This document shows positions 16,044 through 25,031 of a stretch of DNA of 64,000 nucleotides, in pieces. A program made the translations under genes and the position numbers. The stretch's first letter is position 1; each line of letters starts with the position of its first letter. Source of the DNA: Myxococcota bacterium (GTDB lineage Bacteria; Myxococcota_A; UBA9160; SMWR01); assembly GCA_039030075.1 (NCBI GenBank), contig JBCCEW010000005.1:124001-188000 (forward strand), in the 5' to 3' direction. The notes below the pieces were generated by a model. It did not search any database and was not told the origin of the DNA. It worked only from the letters and a program-made list of their open reading frames with translations.

Positions 16044-17362
16044 CGCGCATCCAGCGCGCGTCCGAGGGATTCCCCGACGTGGCGCCCGAGCCGCTCGAGG
16101 CCCGTAGCGTTGAAGTGGCAACACGTGTCGGCGTAGACCGTCGCTTCGACCGCGGCGAACAAGGCGCTCAGGTCTTCGAAGAGGACGCCTTCCTCGGTCA
16201 GCTGCGCCGCCGCTTCGCGCAGGAGCGGGTAGCCGAGATGCACTCCGCGTCGGTACGGGTGACGCGGGTCGAACGCCGAGCGCCGCTCTTCCTCGCTGAG
16301 GGGCTTCGAATCGGGGACGTACTGATTCGGTTGCAGGAAGTGGGCGTAGAGCGCGCCGTTCGCCTCTGCGAGGCGCGCCATCTGCACCGAACTCTCGGCC
16401 CAGATGCGCGCGACCTCGCGATACAGCGCCTCCTCGCCCTGCAGGCCGGCGTCGGGGCCTCGCGCCGCGTAGGGCAGGGCACTCGACTCGGTTTCGAACT
16501 GCTGGAGCTCGAGGCCGAGGGCCGCAGCGCGCCGAGCGAGGGCGCGGTCGCGGAACTTCCACACGAGCGCCGCCGTCGAGCTTCTGCCCAGCGGCAGCGC
16601 GAGCCAACGCTCGGCCCAGGCCCGACGCTCGGCTTCGGCGAGGCCCTTCGCGCCGATCAGCTTCTGGAGACCCGGCTCGGGGACGCTGGCGACGCGCAGG
16701 GACCATCCGCGCGGATAGGCAGGATGGACGCCTTTGCGTGCGTTCTCCAGCGCCAGGGCCATCTCGTTGAAGCCGTCGAGATTGATCACGGCGTCGAAGT
16801 GCGCCCCCAGCGCGTACAGATAGGCGAGCGCCTGGATCTGCTGGGGCTGCTTGTGACTGCCCAGCGCCGCGCGCACCACGACGACTTCCCGTCCGTTCAA
16901 TGCCCCGCTGTCGTCGAGGGCGGCCTCCAGGGCCGCCACCGCATCGAGACCGAACTGCAACGCGACCGAGCCCCCGAAGACACCGACGACGAAGCGCTCT
17001 TCGCTCTTCGGAAGGATCGGCGCCTTGTCGTCGACGAAGCCGAAGTCCGAAACCGGAACGCCCCCGTGTTGGCCCTCGCGTTCGCTCGAGTTCCAGTCGT
17101 CCGGGTCATAGACGAACCCCAGGTAGGGGTGGAGTGCGTCGGCCGCCATCATGCGCTCGAGGTTCGTCTGGGGCGCGGGGTCGAGCGGATCCAGGGCGCT
17201 GGCCTCGGCGAGTGCGCGCTGGCGCTCGCGGACCTCCTCGAGCGAGTGGGGCGCTTCCCCGGTCCAGCGCAGGACGCCGAAGCAGAGCGCCTCGATGGCG
17301 AGCCCCACGAGGGCCGCGACGACGACGCCGAGCAGGAGCGGGTTTCGGCCCGCCGCGGCCAT
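16040..17362 (-). CDS. Membrane-anchored SGNH/GDSL-like hydrolase
   Basis: A 440-residue protein starting at ATG 17362, with an N-terminal transmembrane anchor (about residues 8-32). SGNH features are present: FGGSVALQF with the likely nucleophile at Ser132, an Asn-containing block LDGFNEMAL, and a C-terminal D-x-x-x-H block (YADTCCHFN) supplying the acid and base. Such anchored hydrolases usually act on ester or acyl groups of envelope glycans in the periplasm; the substrate is unknown. It lies 5 bases downstream of the F420-type oxidoreductase gene and is probably co-transcribed. It converges on bufC with a shared CTAG stop. Confidence 0.7.
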   Translation of the reverse strand: MAAAGRNPLLLGVVVAALVGLAIEALCFGVLRWTGEAPHSLEEVRERQRALAEASALDPLDPAPQTNLERMMAADALHPYLGFVYDPDDWNSSEREGQHGGVPVSDFGFVDDKAPILPKSEERFVVGVFGGSVALQFGLDAVAALEAALDDSGALNGREVVVVRAALGSHKQPQQIQALAYLYALGAHFDAVINLDGFNEMALALENARKGVHPAYPRGWSLRVASVPEPGLQKLIGAKGLAEAERRAWAERWLALPLGRSSTAALVWKFRDRALARRAAALGLELQQFETESSALPYAARGPDAGLQGEEALYREVARIWAESSVQMARLAEANGALYAHFLQPNQYVPDSKPLSEEERRSAFDPRHPYRRGVHLGYPLLREAAAQLTEEGVLFEDLSALFAAVEATVYADTCCHFNATGLERLGRHVGESLGRALDAR

Positions 17363-17367
17363 TCGGT

Positions 17368-18381
17368 CTAGCGCCCCGTGAGGGTTGCGACCGTCGAGGC
17401 CCAGTGGTCGGGGTCGGGTGCGCGGTTGTGGGTGAGGCTGACGCCGTCCGCGATGCCGTCCAGGCGTGCGCGTAGCTTGTCGACCAGGGTCGGACGTTCT
17501 CCGACGACGGCGAGGGTCTCGAGGATCTCGTCGTCGACCAGCTCCGCCATCGCGTCCCACTCTCCGCGCTTCGACATGCGGTTCAGCTCGACGTGCAGAT
17601 CGCCCCAGCCGTGGCAATCGAGGGTCGAGCGGTAAGCGGGCGTCGATCCGTAGAAGGCGAGATGCTTGCGCGCCGTTTCCTTGCTGTGCGCGAAGGACTC
17701 CTCGGTATCCCCAGTCACGACCATCGTCGCGCAGATCACATCCAGCTGGCCGCGCTGCTTTCCCCCCTTTGCGAGTCCTCGTTCGAGGGCGGGCAGCGTG
17801 TTCTCGAGGAGGGATTGGCGGGAGTTGAAGGGGTGCCCGAAGAACCCGTCGGCGACCTCGCCCGCCACCTCGGTCATGCGCGGCCCGAAGCCGCCCACGT
17901 AGACCGGCGGCGGGCCGAACGGGTTCGGCCCGGGATCGAAGGCCGGGATCATCAGCGTGTGGCGATAGAACTCGCCTTCGAAGCGAAGCTCCGACTTCCC
18001 CTCCCAGCGGTCGAAGATGGCCTTCGTCGCGAGCACGATCTCGCGCATGCGCGCCGCGGGTCGTGACCAGGGCATGCTGAAGCGCTTCTCGATGTGCGGC
18101 TTCACCTGGGAGCCGAGGCCCAGGATGAAGCGGCCACCGCAGATCGTCTGCAGACCGTGGGCGGCGCTCGCCAGGTTCATCGGGTTGCGGCCGAAGGCGA
18201 TCGCGATCGCCGTACCGAGTTGCAAGCGGTCCGTCCGATCGGCTGCCAGGGCCAGCGGGAGGAAGGGGTCGAGCTTCGCCTCGAAGCTGAAGGCGCCGTC
18301 GTAGCCGATCTCCTCGAGCCGTTGGAACGCCTCGGCGGCGTCGCGCGGATTCTCCATCGGAGCGGTCGTGTACACCTTCAT
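17368..18381 (-). CDS. LLM-class F420-dependent oxidoreductase
   Basis: A 337-residue luciferase-like TIM-barrel protein starting at ATG 18381. Signatures include the EEIGYDGAFSFE strand near the N-terminus, LQLGTAIAIAFGRNPM, the GRFILGLGSQVKPHIEKRF block, and PPVYVGGFGPRM. The family uses reduced F420 or FMN for hydride transfer; the close resemblance to the TIGR03617-type group favours F420. F420 use is common in myxobacteria-like and related environmental lineages. It sits in a run of minus-strand genes with a DUF3565-DUF1971 protein upstream and an SGNH hydrolase downstream. Substrate unknown. Confidence 0.87.
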   Translation of the reverse strand: MKVYTTAPMENPRDAAEAFQRLEEIGYDGAFSFEAKLDPFLPLALAADRTDRLQLGTAIAIAFGRNPMNLASAAHGLQTICGGRFILGLGSQVKPHIEKRFSMPWSRPAARMREIVLATKAIFDRWEGKSELRFEGEFYRHTLMIPAFDPGPNPFGPPPVYVGGFGPRMTEVAGEVADGFFGHPFNSRQSLLENTLPALERGLAKGGKQRGQLDVICATMVVTGDTEESFAHSKETARKHLAFYGSTPAYRSTLDCHGWGDLHVELNRMSKRGEWDAMAELVDDEILETLAVVGERPTLVDKLRARLDGIADGVSLTHNRAPDPDHWASTVATLTGR

Positions 18382-18410
18382 GCGCGTTCCCTTCCCTTCG
18401 GGCGCTGACC

Positions 18411-18875
18411 CTATCTCGGGACGCGCAGGAACTCCACGAAGAAGCGCACCGGCCCGTCGGGAACGACGTGATGGGTGAGCTCCGGCACGACGATTCCCGG
18501 CGTCTCCGGCGTAAGGGTGTGTCGGACGTCGGAAGCGGCGTCGGGGACGTAGCCGAGCGAGCCCTCCAGGACGACGATACGCGCCCAGACGCCCGCGGCG
18601 GTGCGGTGATCGCGGGTCAAGCCCGCAGGTACGGAATCGGCGTCGAACTCGGGCGTGCGCTTGTAGGGCTCGACGGCGCGCGGGAGCTGGGCCCGGTCGC
18701 AGCCCTTGCAGTCGAATGCGGACCCGATCCGAGCCTCGCGTTCGTCGGCCTCGAGCACCCAGGCCCGCTCCTGCCAGGGCGGGTCGTGACGGACGTGTCG
18801 CCGGTGGCCGCAGTCCAGAGAGACGAGCCAGTCGCCGTCGTCGTCCTGGGCGAAGGCCGTGACGCGTCGCTCCAC
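18411..18875 (-). CDS. DUF3565-DUF1971 fusion protein
   Basis: A 154-residue two-domain protein with a GTG start at 18875. Residues 1-65 match DUF3565, including LDCGHRRHVRHDPPWQ and FDCKGCDRA, a probable metal-binding Cys/His set. Residues 70-154 match DUF1971, the cupin-like domain of TehB N-termini and YeaR: YKRTPEFDADSVPAGL, RDHRTAAGVWARIVVLEG, and HHVVPDGPVRFFVEF. Stand-alone DUF1971 proteins are linked to tellurite or nitrosative stress; the fused function is not established. The gene starts 8 bases after the VOC gene stop, so the two are probably one transcript. Confidence 0.85.
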   Translation of the reverse strand: MERRVTAFAQDDDGDWLVSLDCGHRRHVRHDPPWQERAWVLEADEREARIGSAFDCKGCDRAQLPRAVEPYKRTPEFDADSVPAGLTRDHRTAAGVWARIVVLEGSLGYVPDAASDVRHTLTPETPGIVVPELTHHVVPDGPVRFFVEFLRVPR

Positions 18876-18883
18876 CGCCCCGA

Positions 18884-19414
18884 CTAGCCGCCCATCGGTC
18901 GGATGGGATCGCCGCCGTCCCAGCTGCGCGCCACCTCGGCGATGTGCGCAAAGAAGCGGCCCTTGGTGCCGCTGATCTCCGAGAGTTCGATCACGGTGCC
19001 GGGGTGTGTTTCCGTCTCGTAGTAGACGAAGCGGCCATCGGGCCCGCCCACCTGACCCGATTGCCCGATGTCGAGGCCCCGGGCGTCGAGCCGGGCGAGG
19101 TCGTCGTCGAAGCGCTCGGTCCAGTATGCGAGGTGCTGGAGGCCCTCGGAGCCCGTCTCGAGGAAGTCGCGATACATCGACGGCGCCGTGTTGCGCGGCT
19201 GGATCAACTCGATCTGGAGCGCGCCGGTCTGGGCGAGCGCGATGCTGACCTCGAGCGGAGAGGTTTCGCCCCGGTAGCGAAACTCCTCGATCGGAGCGCG
19301 TTCGAAATAGAAGAAGGGCCCGACGCCGAGGACCGTGGTCCAGTGCTGCATCGCGGCCTCGATGTCGTGGACCACGTAGCCGTTCTGCCGGATCTCGCCG
19401 AAGTGCCGACTCAT
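18884..19414 (-). CDS. VOC superfamily (glyoxalase/bleomycin-resistance-like) protein
   Basis: A 176-residue protein starting at ATG 19414. It has the paired beta-alpha-beta modules of the vicinal oxygen chelate fold: GYVVHDIEAAMQHWTTVLGVGPFF at the N-terminus, LQIELIQPR with a metal-ligand Glu, GLQHLAYWTERFDDDL, and HPGTVIELSE near the C-terminus. The metal site His/Glu pattern suggests a lyase, isomerase or dioxygenase rather than a binding protein. It follows the Gfo/Idh/MocA gene by 16 bases. Confidence 0.85.
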   Translation of the reverse strand: MSRHFGEIRQNGYVVHDIEAAMQHWTTVLGVGPFFYFERAPIEEFRYRGETSPLEVSIALAQTGALQIELIQPRNTAPSMYRDFLETGSEGLQHLAYWTERFDDDLARLDARGLDIGQSGQVGGPDGRFVYYETETHPGTVIELSEISGTKGRFFAHIAEVARSWDGGDPIRPMGG

Positions 19415-19430
19415 CGCCCCTCGCGGCTCC

Positions 19431-20492
19431 TCAAAGCGCCACCGGCTGGCCACTGCGGACCGAGGCCTCGGCGGCCGCGCCGATCTCGACGGCACGCAGG
19501 CCGTCGTGGGCGGTGACTTCGACTTCGCTCTCGCCGCGCACCGCGCGACCGAAGGCCTGGTGGGCGTAGTAGGTGGCGCCGTGATGAAAGCCCGCCTCCA
19601 GCGCGATCGGGTCGACCGGGACGTTCTCGACGCGGACTGCGGGCAGACCGTCCTCGCCGCGGCGCCGCCCCTCGACGAAGTCGGAAGAAGGAACGAAGGA
19701 CTCCACCTTGCCCGCGTCGCCGGTGGCCGCGATCTCTTCCTGATTGCGGGAGCCTTCGGCGAACATGCACAGGTCGAGCAGCGCACGGGTTCCACTCGCG
19801 AAGTCCACCACGACGAACGCGTTGTCGAGGATGTCCGGCTGCTCGCCTGCATAGCGCTCGTCGAGGTGGTTCACGTCCTGGGCGCCCGATGCATAGACGC
19901 GCACCGCCTCGCTCTGGGTGATCAGCCGCATCAGGTCGAAGTAATGGCAGCACTTCTCGACGAGGGTGCCGCCCGTGTTGCGCTCGAAGCGGTTCCAGTC
20001 GTCGACCTTCGGCAAGAAGGGAAAGCGGTGCTCGCGGATGGCGAGCATCCGCAGCGTGCCCACCGCGCCGTCGTGCACGGCCGCGACCAGCCGCGCGACG
20101 GGAGCCATGTAGCGGTACTCCATGCCGCACCAGAAGACACCGCCGTACGCCTCGGCGCGGTCGGCGACCCAGCGCGCGTCCTCGACGCTGGTGCACATGG
20201 GCTTCTCGCAGAGGATGTGTTTCCCGGTCGCGAAGAGGTCCTCGAGTACCGCGCGGTGGGTGTGATTCGGCGTCGCCACGATCACCGCATCGACGTCGGC
20301 GTCGTCCAGGAGGTCCCGGTAGTCGCTGTAGCCGCGCGCGTCGGGACAGGTCAGCGCTCCGAACCCGCGGCTGGGTTCGTGCGGATCGGCGTAGGCGACG
20401 ACGTCGGCGCCGTCGACGACCGCGATGTTGCGCATGTGCTCGGTGCCCATCATTCCCGAGCCGATGATTCCGTAGCGCAGGGTGTCGCCCAT
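19431..20492 (-). CDS. Gfo/Idh/MocA family oxidoreductase
   Basis: A 353-residue NAD(P)-dependent sugar or cyclitol dehydrogenase-like protein starting at ATG 20492. The Rossmann motif GIIGSGMMG is at residues 8-16, followed by DAVIVATPNHTH and HILCEKPM, the family's catalytic lysine block. The C-terminal domain contains GGTLVEKCCHYFDLMRLI with the conserved D/H pair. The most likely substrate is a sugar or inositol derivative. It heads the cluster that continues with the VOC and DUF3565-DUF1971 genes. Confidence 0.9.
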   Translation of the reverse strand: MGDTLRYGIIGSGMMGTEHMRNIAVVDGADVVAYADPHEPSRGFGALTCPDARGYSDYRDLLDDADVDAVIVATPNHTHRAVLEDLFATGKHILCEKPMCTSVEDARWVADRAEAYGGVFWCGMEYRYMAPVARLVAAVHDGAVGTLRMLAIREHRFPFLPKVDDWNRFERNTGGTLVEKCCHYFDLMRLITQSEAVRVYASGAQDVNHLDERYAGEQPDILDNAFVVVDFASGTRALLDLCMFAEGSRNQEEIAATGDAGKVESFVPSSDFVEGRRRGEDGLPAVRVENVPVDPIALEAGFHHGATYYAHQAFGRAVRGESEVEVTAHDGLRAVEIGAAAEASVRSGQPVAL

Positions 20493-20531
20493 CGCGCCCG
20501 ATGCTAGGCGATTCGGCGACGGCCGGGCGCG

Positions 20532-20924
20532 CTACTCCGCGGGCGGCGCGGGCCCGGACCGCGGGAAGAGGCCCTCCACGACTGCGACGAGAACGGCACA
20601 CACCCCGAGTCCGTTGATCGCGACGCCGAGGTAGCGGGCGAGGTCCGAGGGCCAGAGGCTCGGATCGGCCCGAAACGCATTCGAGATGGCCTGGAGCGCG
20701 GCGGCTCCGGCCAGTGCAGCGAGTCCCAGGAACGGGACGCGCCGGTTGCGGGTCCACCAGAGCAGGCCCGCTACCGCCAGCGCGATCGCCGCGGTGACGA
20801 GGGACGCCGAGGGGCCGAGGGCGCGGCCTCCCGCAGCGATCCGGGCGATCCCGACGATCTGCCAGGCCATGACCAGCGCGGCGTAGCCGAGCAGCAGCGG
20901 AAGTGACCGCGGAAAGTGGTGCAT
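20532..20924 (-). CDS. Small four-helix membrane protein, unknown function
   Basis: A 130-residue protein starting at ATG 20924 behind GGGGG. Four hydrophobic segments (about residues 8-30, 38-58, 64-84 and 95-118) with positive residues between them describe a small polytopic membrane protein. I recognise no family. It is divergent from the histidine kinase gene at 21132 across a 207-base spacer. Confidence 0.65.
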   Translation of the reverse strand: MHHFPRSLPLLLGYAALVMAWQIVGIARIAAGGRALGPSASLVTAAIALAVAGLLWWTRNRRVPFLGLAALAGAAALQAISNAFRADPSLWPSDLARYLGVAINGLGVCAVLVAVVEGLFPRSGPAPPAE

Positions 20925-21131
20925 CGCGAAACCCCCAGAGACCGCCCAGCCCCACGGCTCCCTCCAAATGGGGGGTGTCCTGGGCCTCGCGGCCGGCGCC
21001 TCCCCGCGCCTGAGTCCGGTCGTAGTTGCCGACACCGTAACGAGTCGTTCGATTTCGGACACAAAGTCTTGAGCCTCGGAGCCCGTGGCGCCAGACTGGG
21101 CCCGCTGAGCGGTTCTAGCGGAGAGGAGTCC

Positions 21132-22901
21132 ATGGATCGGGTGTCGACATCCGACGACGAACGTCCCGGCATGCGCCGCGGGAGAGGTTTCGCCACCCCG
21201 TTGGTGCCACCGCAGCTCTCGGAGGAGCGCTGGTCTTCGCAGCTGCTGCATCGCCTGGGCTTCCGGCCGTCCACGCGCCTCGCGCCCTCGATGCTCTTCT
21301 TTCGGAACGTCGGCGCGGTGGCGATCGCAGCGGTCGCGTGCCTGCTGCCCGAAGTCGGACCGAATCGGTTCTGGCTCGCTGGAATCCTGGTCTTCGTCTC
21401 GATTCCCTGTGCGATCTGGCTCGAGCGTCATTTCCCCGTATCGGAGACCGGTTGGAGTGAACCGCTCTTCGACCTCGTGATGGTCGTCTCGCTGGTGCAC
21501 CTGGTGCCGAGCATGTGGTTCCCCGCGCTCGTGATCGGGCTGATGGTGGTGCAGGCGCCCAGTGTGGGCAGTCACCAGCGCAGCTTCCTGTTCTACGCGT
21601 TGTTCGCCGCGATCCTGACCAGCGGGATGACCTTCGCCGCGTGGTTGCACGACGTGGAGGACTGGAAGCTCCCCATCCTTTGCATGGCGGTGCTCTATCC
21701 CTCGGTGATTTTCTACTCGTACCAGCAGGCCCGGCGCACGCGCGCGCTGCGTGCGCACACCGAGGCGCTGGAGAGCCTCTATCGCGTGGCCGGCGGTGTG
21801 GCCCACGACTTCAACAACGTGCTGACCAGCGTCATGGGACATGCCGAGCTGGCGATGGCGGATCTCCCCGGGACGCATCCGGCCCGGACCTCCTTGACCG
21901 AGGTGGTGCGTGGTGCGAACCGCGCGAGCCTGTTGTCAGGGCGCCTGCTCGCGTTTTCGGGTCGGGGTCAGGAAGCGGACGCCTTCGTCGACGTCGAAGG
22001 CGAGGTGCGAGACCTCGTCGAGCTGCTGCGGCCGATCGTCTCCAGCGAGATCGCGCTCGAGGTGCACTCGAAGCTCCAGGGCGAGACGGTGCGTTGCCCG
22101 CGCAGCCAGTTCCAACAGGCGCTGATGAACCTGGTCATCAACGCCTGCGAGGCCACGGCCGTGTCGAAGGCACCCGTTCGGATCCATCTCGAGTCACCGC
22201 AGGGCGAGATCTCGGGGCGTCGCTGGGTGCGGATCCGCGTGGTCGATCAGGGCGTCGGCATTCCCGCGCAACACCAGGACCGCATCTTCGACCCGTTCTT
22301 TACCTCGAAGGGACGGGGCCATGGGCTCGGACTCGCCAGCGCGCGCCAGACGATCGAGGAAGTCGACGGCCGGATCTTCGTCGAGAGCCGCGAGGGGAGT
22401 GGAACCCAGGTCACGGTCTACCTCCCGGCGCAGACACGCGTGCCCAGCGTGCGGGCGTCGCTGGCCGGGGTGTCGCAGGGTGCACGGGTGGCGCTCGTCG
22501 TCGACGACGAGGATGAAGTGCGCAGGACGATGGCGAGTCTGCTCGAGCATCTGCGCTTCGAGGTGATCGAGGCCGAAAGCGGAACACGCGCGCTGGAGAT
22601 CGTCGAGGAGTACGGCCGCGACATCGAGCTCGCCGTGCTCGACGTACGCATGCCGGGCATGAGCGGCTGGGACCTGTTGGCGTCGCTCCGCGGTCGCGGC
22701 TGGGACCGACCCGTCGTCGTGTGCAGCGGCTACGACGTCGCGGGCAGCGGCCGCTCGGCGACCGACCCGCGGCTACGCTTCATCGCCAAGCCGTTTCGCC
22801 TCGGGGAGCTGCGTGACACGCTCGAGGGGTTGGGGCTCGTCCTGGAGGCGCCGGGCGCGGCGGCGCGCGGAGCCCAGCCTCCGCCCGAGGGGCGGTCCTA
22901 G
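21132..22901 (+). CDS. Membrane hybrid histidine kinase with C-terminal receiver domain
   Basis: A 589-residue protein starting at ATG 21132 (GGAGAGGAG upstream). Residues about 50-205 carry five or six transmembrane helices as the input region. The dimerisation helix has GGVAHDFNNVLTSVMGH with phospho-acceptor His225. The HATPase domain shows the N-box (NLVINACEA), DQGVGIP and GHGLGLAS. A receiver domain follows from about residue 455, with the phospho-acceptor in LDVRMPG (Asp504). No output regulator is adjacent, so it probably signals through a distant phosphotransfer protein or an orphan regulator. Its TAG stop shares CTAG with the next, convergent gene. Confidence 0.92.
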   Translation: MDRVSTSDDERPGMRRGRGFATPLVPPQLSEERWSSQLLHRLGFRPSTRLAPSMLFFRNVGAVAIAAVACLLPEVGPNRFWLAGILVFVSIPCAIWLERHFPVSETGWSEPLFDLVMVVSLVHLVPSMWFPALVIGLMVVQAPSVGSHQRSFLFYALFAAILTSGMTFAAWLHDVEDWKLPILCMAVLYPSVIFYSYQQARRTRALRAHTEALESLYRVAGGVAHDFNNVLTSVMGHAELAMADLPGTHPARTSLTEVVRGANRASLLSGRLLAFSGRGQEADAFVDVEGEVRDLVELLRPIVSSEIALEVHSKLQGETVRCPRSQFQQALMNLVINACEATAVSKAPVRIHLESPQGEISGRRWVRIRVVDQGVGIPAQHQDRIFDPFFTSKGRGHGLGLASARQTIEEVDGRIFVESREGSGTQVTVYLPAQTRVPSVRASLAGVSQGARVALVVDDEDEVRRTMASLLEHLRFEVIEAESGTRALEIVEEYGRDIELAVLDVRMPGMSGWDLLASLRGRGWDRPVVVCSGYDVAGSGRSATDPRLRFIAKPFRLGELRDTLEGLGLVLEAPGAAARGAQPPPEGRS

Positions 22902-23200
22902 CCCACGAACCGGAGCTGGACGAGCGCGACGAGGACCATCGCGAGGCAGAGCTGTCCCGTGCGTTGGGCGAGGACCCAGCGATGCAGCGTCGGGTCGGGC
23001 AGCCGCGCGGGCTGCCCCGACCAGTAGAAGGCGGTGAGGGATCGACTCCCCGACCAGTTCCCGAACGGCAGGAAACCCGGCTGCCCGAGTGCGTCCCAGA
23101 CCTGCGGGTGGTGCCGTCGCAGCCGGCGCAGACAGCCCGCCGAAGAGACGAGCAGGCAGGCCAGGCAGAGCCAGAAGGCGTCGAAGGGGACGAAGGGCAC
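22898..23200 (-). CDS. Small two-helix membrane protein
   Basis: A 100-residue protein with a GTG start at 23200 and no strong ribosome-binding site. One hydrophobic segment lies at residues 5-22 and another at about 78-97. Between them is HPQVWDALGQPGFLPF, a motif common in small UspB-like and other uncharacterised inner-membrane proteins. I cannot assign a function. It converges on the kinase gene, sharing CTAG at the stops. Confidence 0.6.
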   Translation of the reverse strand: MPFVPFDAFWLCLACLLVSSAGCLRRLRRHHPQVWDALGQPGFLPFGNWSGSRSLTAFYWSGQPARLPDPTLHRWVLAQRTGQLCLAMVLVALVQLRFVG

Positions 23201-23261
23201 TCTGTGGAAGTGCCGCTGCCGGTGCGCTGAGTGACGCGCCCGGCTTCGCCCCCGCGCCTAC

Positions 23262-25031
23262 CTAGTCTTCGGAGTCCTCGGAGCTGGAATCTGCCGCTCC
23301 GTTGCCGCCTTCCGAGGCGGCAGCCGTCAGGCCCGAGAGGCTCGAGCCGTCCAGGCCGATCTCCTGCATCAGCGAATCGAGGAGCGGCGCCTGTCCGCGG
23401 TAGCGCAGAGCCGCGGCGACGGCCTGGTCGGCGAGGTTGCCGTTCGCGGCATTGCCCGAACCCGAGCCCGAAGGCGCGTGCCCGTTCAGCCCGTTGAGCC
23501 CGTCGACCTGGACGATCTTGATGCCGTCGATCGACTCCATCGGCTTCACGCTCTCGGCGACGATGCGATCCAGGTTCTCGATGAGGGCGAGCTTCACCCG
23601 CATCGTGATCACTTCCTGGCTCAACAGGTTCTCGGCCTCGTGCAGGGCGCGCTTGCCCTCCGCGTCGACCGAGTACCGGATCTGGGCGGCGTCGGCGCGG
23701 AGCTTCTCCGCTTCGGATTCACCGCTCGCCTCGATGCGGGATTCGGCGGCCTTCGCCTCGGCGATGGTCTTCACCGCTTCGGCCTGGTCCTCGGCGGCCT
23801 GCTTCTCGGCCTCCGCCGCGACCGTGATCCCGATCGCGTTGCGCTCGGCGGCCTTGCGCGCCTCGATCAGCTCGATCTGCTTCAAGCGATCCGCCGTCGC
23901 GGTGTCGCGGACGGTGACCACGGCCTCCTCGGCCTCGACCGCGAGGGCGCGGGCCCGATCGGCCTCGGCCCGCGACTCGGATTCTTCCTTCGACTTCAGC
24001 GCGACCGCGATCTGCTTCGACTGCTCGGTGATGGAGACGCTCTCCTGGCGCTGAATGTCGGCGGTCTCGATCGCACGGGCGCGCGCGATGTCCGACTCCT
24101 TGACCGAGCGCTCCTTCTCGATGCGCTGCTCTTCGATCGCGCGGTCCGCCTTGATGCGGGATTGCTCGACCTCCTGGTGCGCCGCGATGTCGGCTTCTTC
24201 CGCGTGGCGCTTCTGGGCGGCTTGCTCCTGGGCGATCTGGGCCGACTGCTGCGCGCGGCGCACCTCCACCTCGCGCTGCTGCTCGAGGACCGCGTACTCC
24301 TTGTCGCGCTTGACCTCGAGCTTCTGCCGCTCGGCCTCGAGGTTCTTCTGTTCGACGGCGACCTCGGTGTCCTGCTCGATGTCGTTGCGCTTCTTGCGGC
24401 GCGCCTCGATCTCCTCGGTCAGGCGCGTCAGGCCCTCGGCGTCGAATGCGTTGTTCGGGTTGAAGAACTCCCGATCGGTCTGGTCGAGTGAGGTCAGCGA
24501 GACACTCTCGAGCTCGAGACCGTTCTTCAGGAGATCCTCGGAGACCGCGGCCTGGACCTTCTGGACGAAGTCGACCCGCTGTTCGTGGAGCTCCTCCATG
24601 CGCATCTCGGCCGCCACCGCGCGCAGGGCATCGACGAACTTGCCCTCGACCAGCTCTTTCAGCCGGTCGGTTTCGAGGGTCCGGTGTCCGAGGGTCTGGG
24701 CCGAGTCCGCGATCGCCTCTTCCGTCGGCTTCACCCGGACGTAGAACTCGGCCGCCACGTCGACCCGCATCCGGTCCTTGGTGATCAGGGCTCCCTGCGC
24801 CGCCCGGCGTACCTCGAGGCGCAGCGTGTTCATGTTGATCGCGATGACTTCGTGGAGCACCGGGAAGACGAGCGAGCCGCCGTCCATGATGACTTTCTGG
24901 CCGCCGAAACCGGTGCGCACGTAGGCGATCTCCTTCGTGGAGCGCCGATACAGGCGGGCCAGGATCATCCCGACGGTGAGAATGGCGACGAGGATGACGA
25001 CGGCGGCGAAGATGGGCAGGCCATTGATCAT
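23262..25031 (-). CDS. yqiK: Flotillin-family (YqiK/FloT-like) SPFH membrane scaffold protein
   Basis: A 589-residue protein starting at ATG 25031. An N-terminal transmembrane helix (about residues 5-27) is followed by an SPFH/band-7 domain to about 200, with TGFGGQKVIMDGG and TKDRMRVDVAAEFYVRVKP. A long Glu/Ala/Lys-rich coiled coil follows to about 490, and the tail ends in a Gly/Ser-rich, acidic stretch (DSSSEDSED). Flotillins oligomerise at the inner membrane and organise microdomains that protect membrane integrity. The start overlaps the YqiJ-like gene by four bases (ATGA). Together with the PspA and YqiJ-like genes it forms the typical flotillin operon. Confidence 0.92.
   Translation of the reverse strand: MINGLPIFAAVVILVAILTVGMILARLYRRSTKEIAYVRTGFGGQKVIMDGGSLVFPVLHEVIAINMNTLRLEVRRAAQGALITKDRMRVDVAAEFYVRVKPTEEAIADSAQTLGHRTLETDRLKELVEGKFVDALRAVAAEMRMEELHEQRVDFVQKVQAAVSEDLLKNGLELESVSLTSLDQTDREFFNPNNAFDAEGLTRLTEEIEARRKKRNDIEQDTEVAVEQKNLEAERQKLEVKRDKEYAVLEQQREVEVRRAQQSAQIAQEQAAQKRHAEEADIAAHQEVEQSRIKADRAIEEQRIEKERSVKESDIARARAIETADIQRQESVSITEQSKQIAVALKSKEESESRAEADRARALAVEAEEAVVTVRDTATADRLKQIELIEARKAAERNAIGITVAAEAEKQAAEDQAEAVKTIAEAKAAESRIEASGESEAEKLRADAAQIRYSVDAEGKRALHEAENLLSQEVITMRVKLALIENLDRIVAESVKPMESIDGIKIVQVDGLNGLNGHAPSGSGSGNAANGNLADQAVAAALRYRGQAPLLDSLMQEIGLDGSSLSGLTAAASEGGNGAADSSSEDSED

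Noticed and set aside
21421-22516. Second plus-frame open reading frame over the histidine kinase
   Set aside because: The frame overlapping the kinase has Arg-rich shadow composition; the kinase frame has all family motifs.
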